This document shows, one piece after another, positions 55,148-62,054 of a stretch of DNA of 64,000 bases. Source of the stretch: Polyangia bacterium (GTDB lineage: Bacteria > Myxococcota_A > Polyangia > Nannocystales > Nannocystaceae). Positions within the stretch are counted from its first letter, which is position 1. Every line of letters begins with the position of its first letter. The DNA is taken from assembly GCA_030429545.1 (NCBI GenBank), contig JAUIFF010000012.1, forward strand, positions 1 to 64,000, in the 5' to 3' direction. The translations under genes and the position numbers were made by a program. The notes beneath the pieces were generated by a model. The model did not search any database. It was given only the letters and a program-made list of their open reading frames with translations, and had not been told where the DNA came from.

Positions 55148-56080
55148 CTAGTTGCCCTCCCGGAAGCGTCGCGCCAATCGCTGGCTAATGAGGTTGGTGA
55201 CAAACGTCATCAAAAACAGGGTCGCCCCGACGACAAAGATCGTGCGGTACTCGATGGTCCCCGTGGGCGTGTCGCCGAGCCCGATTTGGACGATGTAGGC
55301 AGTCATCGTCTCGATGCTCTCGCGCGGGTCCATGGTGAGGTTGGGCTGCTGCCCCGCGGCAATCGCGACAATCATGGTTTCGCCAACGGCCCGCGACACC
55401 GCCAAAATCACCGAGGCGGCGATCCCTGAAAAGGCGGTTGGCAACACCACCCGGAAGATGGTTTGCAGGCGCCCCGAACCCAGTGCATATGCACCTTCGC
55501 GGAGGTTGTCGGGCACCGCGTAAATCGCATCTTCGCTGAGCGAGGAGATCATCGGGATGATCATGATTCCCATGATGATCCCGGGGCTGAGCGCGTTGAA
55601 CCCACCTAGGCCGGGGATGAACTTTTGTAAAATCGGTGTGAGGACGACGAGGGCGAAGTAGCCGTAGACGATCGTCGGCACGCCGGCGAGAATTTCGAGG
55701 GCTGGCTTGAGCCACTGGCGTACCCGTGGCTTGGCAAACTCGCTGAGGTAAATCGCGGCAAGTAGGCCAAACGGAAGGGCGACCGAGATCGCGATGGTGG
55801 CCGTGAGCAGGGTGCCGCTTATCAGCGGCCAGATGCCGAAGTGCTTGTCGACAAACAGCGGGGTCCACCGCGTGTCAAACAAAAACTCCGACAGCGAGAC
55901 TTCGCTAAAAAACGCCAGGGTCTCAAACGCCAGCACCCCCAGGATCGCTACCGTGGTGACGATCGAGAGGGTGCCGCAGGCTGTCAAGGCGAGCTCGATG
56001 GCCCGTTCTTTGAAGCGCGTGCCCGGCCGGACCCGCATGTCGAGCCCGGTGCGATGGGTTTGCTGAGAAGATTCGGCCAT
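55148..56080 (-). CDS. pstC: Phosphate ABC transporter permease PstC
   Basis: Encodes 310 aa from the ATG at 56080 (MAESSQQTHRTG); ATG 56089 is 3 codons upstream. Membrane segments include LVVLTPILQKFIPGL; typical PstC words are ISVALPFGLLAAIYLSEFA, AGVPTIVYGYFALVV, and the coupling loop LREGAYALGSGRLQTI. It forms the phosphate-conducting pair with PstA in the cytoplasmic membrane. Confidence 0.95.
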   Translation of the reverse strand: MAESSQQTHRTGLDMRVRPGTRFKERAIELALTACGTLSIVTTVAILGVLAFETLAFFSEVSLSEFLFDTRWTPLFVDKHFGIWPLISGTLLTATIAISVALPFGLLAAIYLSEFAKPRVRQWLKPALEILAGVPTIVYGYFALVVLTPILQKFIPGLGGFNALSPGIIMGIMIIPMISSLSEDAIYAVPDNLREGAYALGSGRLQTIFRVVLPTAFSGIAASVILAVSRAVGETMIVAIAAGQQPNLTMDPRESIETMTAYIVQIGLGDTPTGTIEYRTIFVVGATLFLMTFVTNLISQRLARRFREGN

Positions 56081-56119
56081 GCTGCTCACCTCGGAGCTTT
56101 GTGTGCGTACAAGTACCTG

Positions 56120-57184
56120 TTAGCCGGCGCCGAGGACTTCCTCGATCGTGACCCCGACCTTGGAGCCCTGGCCCTCAAACAGCGAGCCGACAACGCGCTC
56201 GTTGAACCGCTTTTGGACCAACTCGTAGGCCTTGGCCGGCAGCGGGATGTAGCCGACTTCCTTGCTCAGCGCGGCACCCTGTTGGATGTAAAACTCGACG
56301 AAGTCCTTGACCTCGGTCCGCTCGGCGGCGGCCTTGGACACGTAGATAAAGATCGGGCGCGACAACGGTTGGTAGGTGCCGTTGCCAACCGTCTCGAGGG
56401 ACGGCGCAATCGGGCCGTCGCCATTGTCGGCCTTGCCATCTTCGATCGGGACGATCTTGAGCTTGCCCTGGTTTTCGCTGTAGTAGGCAAAGCCGAAAAA
56501 GCCGAGGGCGAGCTTGTCGGCGGAGATGCCCTGGACGAGGATGTTGTCGTCCTCGGACGAGGTAAAGTCGCCACGGCTGGCGTGCTCTTTGCCGACGATC
56601 GCCTTGGTGAAGTAGTCGTAGGTCCCCGAGTCGACGCCGGCACCAAACAGTTTGATCTGTTCTTCGGGCCAGCCCTCGCGGATGTCGCTCCACTTGGTGA
56701 TCTTCTCCTGGGCCTCGGGCTCCCACAGCTTTTTGAGCTCGGGCACGGTCATGTGGTCGACCCAGTCGTTTTGCGGGTTCACGACCACGGCGAGGCCGTC
56801 GTAGGCCACCGGCAACTCGATGTACTCGATCTTGTTGCCCTTACACAGTTCGACCTCGGTGGGCTTGATCGGCCGGGAGGCGCCGGTCACAGCGGTCTCG
56901 CCCTTGCAGAACTTTTTGAAGCCGCCGCCGGTCCCGGACACGCCGATGGTGACGCGGCCCTTACCTGTCTTTTTGAACTCCTCGGCCACGGCCTCGGTAA
57001 TCGGGTAGACAGTGCTCGACCCATCGACAGCGATGGCACCAGGTTCACCGGGCTTTTGCTCGCCCTGTTTGGCCTTGCCATCGCCGGGCATGCCGGCAGG
57101 CGTTCCGCCACAGGCACCAAGGGCCAGGCAAGAGGTCACAAGGACAGTGCTGGAAAGCCAAGAGGCTACAGAAGTTGTGTTCAT
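56120..57184 (-). CDS. pstS: Phosphate-binding protein PstS (lipoprotein form)
   Basis: Encodes 354 aa from the ATG at 57184, preceded by AAAAGGAATCG. Lipobox LGAC near residue 25. Phosphate-pocket words: AVDGSSTVYPITEAVAEEF, GVSGTGGGFKKFCKGE, ITGASRPIKPTE-like VTGASRPIKPTEV, and SGTYDYFTKAIVG (DSGTYD). As a lipoprotein rather than a free periplasmic protein it would stay tethered. First gene of the pst operon; Pho-box-like repeats lie upstream. Confidence 0.96.
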   Translation of the reverse strand: MNTTSVASWLSSTVLVTSCLALGACGGTPAGMPGDGKAKQGEQKPGEPGAIAVDGSSTVYPITEAVAEEFKKTGKGRVTIGVSGTGGGFKKFCKGETAVTGASRPIKPTEVELCKGNKIEYIELPVAYDGLAVVVNPQNDWVDHMTVPELKKLWEPEAQEKITKWSDIREGWPEEQIKLFGAGVDSGTYDYFTKAIVGKEHASRGDFTSSEDDNILVQGISADKLALGFFGFAYYSENQGKLKIVPIEDGKADNGDGPIAPSLETVGNGTYQPLSRPIFIYVSKAAAERTEVKDFVEFYIQQGAALSKEVGYIPLPAKAYELVQKRFNERVVGSLFEGQGSKVGVTIEEVLGAG

Positions 57185-57330
57185 GTCGATTCCTTTTGCG
57201 GTGGTGATTGCTGGAACCTGTCGCCGACGGGTTACCACTTGTGATGGGCGAGATGGGGTCCGACGTTGGCGTGCACACAGGCGAGCAACCGGAACTCCCT
57301 CACGCGTTTTCATGCATATTCGCGAGGTTT

Positions 57331-57402
57331 GTGACACCCGCGTGACAGCGATGAGGAAAGCTCAGATCGAGGCTTCGCGAGTTTGTGACAAGTGTGTAAC
57401 AA
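57331..57402 (-). promoter_or_regulatory. Two Pho-box-like PhoB/PhoP sites upstream of pstS
   Basis: Plus-strand GTGACAC and GTGACAG start 11 bp apart (57331, 57342), and GTGACAA and GTAACAA start 11 bp apart (57385, 57396). Read on the coding strand these are CTGTCAC-N4-GTGTCAC and TTGTTAC-N4-TTGTCAC, which match the 7+4 direct-repeat layout of the Pho box. They lie about 150 and 200 bp before the pstS start. Confidence 0.75.
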
Positions 57403-57473
57403 GTCGATGATGGGTGTTGGTGAAGACGACGACGTCGCAACAAACGAGTTTGTCCGTAACTGTCGAAGAATGC

Positions 57474-59030
57474 TTAGTAGGCGACCTGAAGTTGAATCCG
57501 AAGCATGTCGACAGCACCGCCAGTCGGCCCCTTCGGACGCTGGTGGAAATAGTCGAGTTGCAACTTGAGGGGGTGGCCGGCGAAGTAGTACCCGAGGCCC
57601 CCACCGATCTCGTCTTTGTCGGCCAGCGAGGTGTTCTCACCAACCCCCCGAGCCTGGCTGTAGCGGGCCGCGACTCCGAGACGTGTCCGTGGAATCAGGT
57701 AACCGGCCTGCGCCGACCAACCGATCCCGTCACGCGGAGCCTCGACCGCGACCGGAACTTCCATGCCCATGTCGTCGAGCTCCGTGGCATCGCCGGGGTT
57801 GCGCCGGCCCTTTCGCCAATAAAACTCGCCAAACACAGTGAGCCCCGCGTACTTGAACATGAAGTCGGCGTTGGCGTTGTGGGTATCGGTGGTCCCACCG
57901 TCGCCAGGCGTGCTGCCGAGAATCCCGCGATTTTTCTTGGCCTTGTCGAGGTAGGCATAGGCGGCACCGAGGCTGAGCCGGGGTTTGCGGGTGCGGGCAA
58001 AGTCGACTTCGGAGTAGTCTTTGAAGTTGCCAAAAGGCAGTACTTCGATACGCCCCAAGTACATCAGGCCACCACCGGGTTTGGCCCGGAGACTCTCGGT
58101 TTGAAAGCCGTCGCGCCCCTCACCTACGTAGACGCCGGCGTAGTAGCGAAACTTCTCTTTCCAACCGCCCTTGCCCTTGGCCCGGATGTCAAAGCCGATG
58201 TCGCGGTCGAGGTTAAACTCGCCGTTGGCCAGGGTCCGGTCGACCAACTCCAAGTTGCCCGAAGACACCACGCGCTGGCGGCTGTAGGGGATCTTGTATT
58301 GACCGACGCGAACCGTCGCCCACCACAGGTAGTCGAACTCGGCGTACCAGGTGAGCATGGGCGTGCGCGTGAGGGTGCCGTTTTTGTAGCCGAGGTCCCG
58401 CGGCGAGAAGGCAAACTCAGCCTTGTATTTGTTGTGCTTGCCAAACACGTGGCCGGCGAACTGCAAGCGTGCGCGACGCAACTGAAACGAGGTCGTGAGG
58501 TCGGGCTCTTCGCCTTCGAGGCGCTCACTCGCCGACTCGGAACGAAACTGGATCCGCAGGCGCGGGACGATCTTAAACAGGTCGTTTTTACTTTTGATCT
58601 CGAGCCCCTTGCCGGGCTTGAACTTCATCGACTCGGGGTCGCCGGTGTGGTTGCCAAACAGCAACTCCCGATCTTTTTCGGGGACAGCCTTGGGAAAGTC
58701 CTTGGCCTCGGCCGGTTTTTCCGGGGCGGGACCGGCTTGCACGACCTTGACCACACGCACCTGGCCGGCACCTGGACTTGCAGCTGTGGCCGCCGCCGGC
58801 GTGTTTGGCTGACGCTGGGGCGCTGGAGCCGCGGTTGATGTGGCCGGGGGAGTCGACGCGGCCGGCTGAGCAACAGGTTGACCAGCGGGCTGAGAGGTGG
58901 GTTGACCAGCGGGCTGAGCGGCGGGCTGAGCGGCGGGTTGACCCGCAGGCTGAGCGGCAGGGGAAGGTTGAGGCTGACCCGGTTGGGAGGTCAAAAACGC
59001 AGCGGCGAGAAACAAGTATGAAGTAGTCAC
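57474..59030 (-). CDS. OprO/OprP-type phosphate-selective porin
   Basis: Encodes 518 aa from a GTG start with GGAG upstream. After a short signal (MTTSYLFLAAAFLTS) there is a Gln/Pro/Ala linker built of AQPAGQP repeats (about residues 17-75) that may reach the peptidoglycan. The barrel part (KGLEIKSKNDLFKIVPRLRIQFR, RRARLQFAGHVFGKHNKYKAEFAF, VRVGQYKIPYSRQRVVSSGNLELVDR, LQLDYFHQRP, ending LQVAY) is OprP-like, including the GQYKIP and ELVDR words. It precedes pstS on the same strand and should bring phosphate or polyphosphate across the outer membrane to PstS. Four GTGAC repeats sit upstream. Confidence 0.88.
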   Translation of the reverse strand: MTTSYLFLAAAFLTSQPGQPQPSPAAQPAGQPAAQPAAQPAGQPTSQPAGQPVAQPAASTPPATSTAAPAPQRQPNTPAAATAASPGAGQVRVVKVVQAGPAPEKPAEAKDFPKAVPEKDRELLFGNHTGDPESMKFKPGKGLEIKSKNDLFKIVPRLRIQFRSESASERLEGEEPDLTTSFQLRRARLQFAGHVFGKHNKYKAEFAFSPRDLGYKNGTLTRTPMLTWYAEFDYLWWATVRVGQYKIPYSRQRVVSSGNLELVDRTLANGEFNLDRDIGFDIRAKGKGGWKEKFRYYAGVYVGEGRDGFQTESLRAKPGGGLMYLGRIEVLPFGNFKDYSEVDFARTRKPRLSLGAAYAYLDKAKKNRGILGSTPGDGGTTDTHNANADFMFKYAGLTVFGEFYWRKGRRNPGDATELDDMGMEVPVAVEAPRDGIGWSAQAGYLIPRTRLGVAARYSQARGVGENTSLADKDEIGGGLGYYFAGHPLKLQLDYFHQRPKGPTGGAVDMLRIQLQVAY

Positions 59031-59085
59031 AGGACTCCAAGCGCGGTTTCGATGCGCGGCAACCTAGGAGAACTGCGTTACAACA

Positions 59086-59136
59086 ATGTCACAAAAGCGT
59101 GAACAGACGTGACCACGGGTGACACAAACGTGACAT
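59086..59136 (-). promoter_or_regulatory. Pho-box-like repeat cluster upstream of the porin gene
   Basis: Plus-strand GTGAACA, GTGACCA, GTGACAC and GTGACAT start at 59099, 59109, 59119 and 59130, a spacing of 10-11 bp. A further inverted ATGTCAC lies at 59086-59092. On the porin strand this is a run of TGTCAC half-sites. Confidence 0.7.
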
Positions 59137-59592
59137 TGTGCCTTTTGGGGCGACCGAGGGATAAAGATCCCATCTTGTGAACAGCGCACACGACACCGAT
59201 GTCGTGTGTGGCTCGGCAACCGGGTCGCAGCCGGGACAGCCGTGACAGAGATCCGGACAGTCCACCCAACGCGCTCAACCGCAAATGAGTAATTTCAACA
59301 AGATAGAATTCTGGCACCAGTCGTGAAAAGAGTATGGGCGTCGCGGAAACGAGGCGACATCTTCTCTTCTCAAGCGGCTGCCGTGACCCGCGTCTTTGCC
59401 AAAAACTTTACCTATTGACTCACGGACATATGAACGAACCTGCACCCTGCCAACGCCGGTCACTTGCGTAACTTTCCGGTCTGCACGCATCTCTTAGCTT
59501 GTCTTCGCACTTACCTCTTATCCCTATCTTGGCTTAATCCGACCGGCGGTCGCGGGCACATTTTCTCGGTGTCTATCGCTTTGCAGGTTTGA
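59137..59592. other. Gene-poor region left of the repeat array
   Basis: I see no convincing protein gene between the porin promoter region and the terminator at 59593. The short open frames here have poor codon use and no motifs. Confidence 0.5.
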
Positions 59593-59626
59593 CCCGCTCT
59601 CTACCTAAGAGAGCGGGCTTTTTATT
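59480..59626 (+). ncRNA. Candidate small RNA ending in an orphan terminator
   Basis: The strong terminator at 59593-59626 has no plus-strand protein gene before it: the last plus-strand gene ends kilobases away. The ~110 nt before it are pyrimidine-rich with several self-complementary stretches (GACCGGCGGTC near 59541). The 5' end is a guess. No known RNA family recognised. Confidence 0.3.
59593..59626 (+). terminator. Strong orphan rho-independent terminator
   Basis: CCCGCTCTC and GAGAGCGGG form a perfect 9-bp stem with a TACCTAA loop, followed by CTTTTTATTT. Confidence 0.88.
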
Positions 59627-59649
59627 TCTTGGAATTGGGCGCGGGGGTT

Positions 59650-60123
59650 CTTTTGGGCCTGAGCCGATCCTGTGCGGCTCGCAGTAGGTCCACTACAGCT
59701 TCGCCACTCAAAATCGCCTCAGGCCCAAAAGCCCTCCCCGAACCTTTGCCCGGGCGGTTTTTCGGCTGGACGGCGCGCGGGGTCGATCGGGCAAGAGTTT
59801 CGCAGTAGGCCGACTACAGCTTCGCCACTCAAAATCGCCTCAGCCCCAAAAGCTCACCGAACCTTTGTCCGGACGGGGTCCTTTCGGCTGAACGGCGCGC
59901 GGCTCTTTGGGCCAACAGCGACCCTGAGAGTTTCACAGAAGGCCGACTACAGCTTCGCTACTCAAAATCGCCTCAGCCAAAAGCCCTCCCCGAACCTTTG
60001 CCAGGGCGGTTTTTCGGCTGGACGGCGCGCGGGGTCGATCGGGCAAGAGCGGCCCTGAGTTTCGCAGTAGGTCGACTACAGCTTCGCCACTCAAAATCGC
60101 CTCAGGCCCAAAAGCAATTGCTG
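59650..60123. repeat. Tandem array of ~121-133 bp units, four copies
   Basis: Units begin with CGCAGTAGG or CACAGAAGG at 59680, 59801, 59934 and 60063; the last is truncated. Each contains CTACAGCTTCGCCACTCAAA, ATCGCCTCAGGCCCAAAAG, a CCGAACCTTTG segment, a G/C-rich TTTTTCGGCTGGACGGCGCG and a GGGCAAGAG or GCCAACAG end. CTTTTGGGCCTGAG at 59650-59663 is the exact reverse complement of 59718-59731. A diverged partial copy lies at about 60588-60660. No terminal inverted repeats or transposase. Confidence 0.88.
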
Positions 60124-60145
60124 TCGCGGCGCTCACAAGCTCGCA

Positions 60146-60460
60146 TCAGCGATCATTCACAGCTTCGGGGTACGCTGGATCGACACTCGGGGCCGAACGC
60201 TCTTGACGCGCCCGCTCCTCCTCCACGATCTGATCGAAGTACCAGAACCCGAACGCGGCGCCGAGCCCCGTCAGCATCACGATCCCGCCGACGATGCGAT
60301 TGCTCCACTCCCAGGTCGGAGTCCGCTCGCCAGTGGCGAACCCGCCTGCTCGATTTCGCCACTTTGTAAACCTCCACATCGCGTCCGGCTTCGCCACGAT
60401 AAAGAGCCCGAGCACGACTGCACATACGGCGACGACCAAGAGACCATAGTGAGCGTTCAT
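60146..60460 (-). CDS. Small two-helix membrane protein
   Basis: Encodes 104 aa. Two membrane segments (YGLLVVAVCAVVLGLFIVA and IVGGIVMLTGLGAAFGFWYF) separated by RFTKWRNRAGGFATGERTPTWEWSN, ending in a charged tail. The layout recalls small DUF6199-type proteins. No function known, and the gene sits between the repeat array and the diverged repeat copy. Confidence 0.55.
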   Translation of the reverse strand: MNAHYGLLVVAVCAVVLGLFIVAKPDAMWRFTKWRNRAGGFATGERTPTWEWSNRIVGGIVMLTGLGAAFGFWYFDQIVEEERARQERSAPSVDPAYPEAVNDR

Positions 60461-60587
60461 ACGTGGCCTAGGCTACCGATACACAAAGCGCTCGGCAAGG
60501 ATCCGCCTGCTCGTTCGCTAGAAAGTAATGCCCGCGTATAGGACCTATCAACGGCGAAAACCGAAGTGGAGGGTGCGGCGAATAGAA

Positions 60588-60660
60588 GCTTCGCCACTCA
60601 ACAATCGCTTCCGGCCCAAAGACCCTCCCCGAACCTTCTATGCGCGGTTGTTTTGTCTGG
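60588..60660 (+). repeat. Diverged partial copy of the array unit
   Basis: GAAGCTTCGCCACTCAACAATCGC followed by CCGGCCCAAAGACCCTCCCCGAACC matches the array unit in order, with about one difference every 8-10 bases. It lies outside the tandem block. Confidence 0.7.
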
Positions 60661-60713
60661 AAGGTCGCTCCCAAACCGTTTTCTCGCGACTCGTAGTAGT
60701 TGGTCAACTGGCG

Positions 60714-61478
60714 CTATCGCGTGACACAGGGGCCGCAGCGTTGACCGCTGCGAAGCTTGCGGAGCTGCCACGTGTTGTAGAAGTCGTTGTATCCGAGGCA
60801 GAGGTCGTTGCTTCCGCGCTTGGTGAAATTGAGGACGAGTTTGCGAATGCGCTTGCCGTCGGCCGCGGAGATGAAAATCGTGTGTCGTTTGTTGGGGTCG
60901 AGCCCGTCGAATTCGACGCCTCTTTGGGTCGTCCAGCGCTGCCTCTGCGGGCCGCTGCCGATCGCCACGTCAAAGCCCCGCTTGAGTCGCTCGTTGGCGT
61001 CGGCGAAGTCCGCGGGGCCCTTCTCAGCATCGCTACGCATCGCCCCCTTTCCCGGGGTGCCCGAGAGGGTGAAGGGGCGGGAACATAGGCGCGCGCCTGG
61101 TTCGGGTGGCGAAGCATCGGTCGACTCCCCCGCGGAGCTCGTCGTGTCGGTCGTGGTGGTCGTTTCGGTCGTTGCGTCGGTCGTTGTGGTCGTTTCGGTC
61201 GTTGCGTCGGTCGTTGTGGTCGTTGTGGTCGTTGTGGTCGTCGAAAGGGCCCCCGTGGTTGGTGCCCCGGGCTCATCGTCGACTCCCGCCTCGGAAGCAT
61301 CGGTCGTGCTGCTACGCAGTGAAGTCGAGGAGGCTGCACTCGATGTCTCCGGGTCCTTCGCCGGCGACCGTTTGGACATGTCCGAAGGTACAGACTCGAC
61401 TTGACAGGCGAACGCGCCCAGGCTGAGCAGTGGTAGCCTCGCATTTGCGAGGAAGAAAGCCAGCAGTTGGGAGCGCAC
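60714..61478 (-). CDS. Lipoprotein with Thr-repeat linker and unknown C-terminal domain
   Basis: Encodes 254 aa from a GTG at 61478, chosen because the signal VRSQLLAFFLANARLPLLSLGAFAC then has its lipobox at residue 25; an ATG at 61532 is upstream in frame. Residues ~75-125 are Thr runs broken by DATTE units. The C-terminal domain (RLCSRPFTLSGTPGKGA, FDVAIGSGPQRQRWTTQRGVEFDGLDPNKRHTIFISAADGKRIRKLVLNF, ending CGPCVTR) is not recognised. The lower-quality coding around it and its place beside the repeat array hint at a younger or transferred region (inference). Confidence 0.6.
   Translation of the reverse strand: MRSQLLAFFLANARLPLLSLGAFACQVESVPSDMSKRSPAKDPETSSAASSTSLRSSTTDASEAGVDDEPGAPTTGALSTTTTTTTTTTTDATTETTTTTDATTETTTTTDTTSSAGESTDASPPEPGARLCSRPFTLSGTPGKGAMRSDAEKGPADFADANERLKRGFDVAIGSGPQRQRWTTQRGVEFDGLDPNKRHTIFISAADGKRIRKLVLNFTKRGSNDLCLGYNDFYNTWQLRKLRSGQRCGPCVTR
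61130..61245 (-). repeat. Thr-encoding tandem repeat in the lipoprotein linker
   Basis: On the plus strand GTCGTTGTGGTCGTTTCGGTCGTTGCGTCG-type units recur about every 30 bp, followed by GTCGTTGTG runs. They encode TTTTTDATTE units. Confidence 0.8.
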
Positions 61479-62054
61479 GGAGTTCTCAATTCGGTGAGCG
61501 GCGAACTCCGGCGAGGAGCTCTTCACATGCACTATACACGCTCATCACGTCATGCTCGATGCCGATTCGTGCGCGAACCTGAAGGGCAATGCGGGCGTTG
61601 TCGCAACACCTCGTGCGAAGCAATGGTGCGACTGCTTTCGCCCGGTTGAAGGTGCCGCATCGACACGACGCTCTGTGGCCCATCGGTTTGGTAGGCGCGA
61701 GAGCATCACCCGCTTGCCTGCAAAGATCTTGGCTTCAGGTGATCACGCATGCACGGTTTAGCGATGACCTCGATATCGCAAATAGGGGCGTTTGCAAACT
61801 CTATTTAATTGCTGATGCAATAGTAGCATCCGAACGACACTCGCAAAGATGGTTATTTCGACCCGTCAAAATCGCTAGAAAGCACTCAACTTCGCTCGCC
61901 TACCCAACATGTCTCACAGGCTATTTCACGCGTCACTTATGAGTTGACCCTTCCTCACAAAACATCGTACTATCCGCGTTATCTAGCGTATACGAATAGA
62001 TCCGCTCTCGGTCATTGTGATCGCTGGGCGCGTCGATTTTGGGAGAGTTTTGCG
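61479..62054. other. AT-richer intergenic region with a candidate promoter
   Basis: About 575 bp without a convincing gene, noticeably lower in GC than its surroundings, especially 61790-61980. Near its right end is the sigma-70-like promoter listed separately. Confidence 0.5.
61944..61973 (+). promoter_or_regulatory. Candidate sigma-70-type promoter for the lectin gene
   Basis: TTGACC (61944-61949) and TACTAT (61968-61973) are 18 bp apart, about 80 bp before the ATG at 62055. A ribosome site (GGGAGAG) sits 7-13 bp upstream of that ATG. Confidence 0.5.

Noticed and set aside
55841..57244. 467-aa plus-strand open frame across pstC and pstS
   Set aside because: Antisense to two clear Pst genes. 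Its sequence is the reverse-frame shadow of them, rich in Asp/Gly/Val with no domain.
57414..58838. 474-aa plus-strand open frame across the porin gene
   Set aside because: Antisense shadow of the OprP-like porin. No motif, and the porin has barrel features and upstream Pho repeats.
59680..60123. CRISPR array
   Set aside because: The repeated unit is 121-133 bp and fully repeated, with no short-repeat/unique-spacer alternation, and no cas genes are present.
61589..61942. 117-aa plus-strand open frame before the lectin gene
   Set aside because: No ribosome site, poor codon use for this genome, no motif. The region is better read as spacer and promoter.
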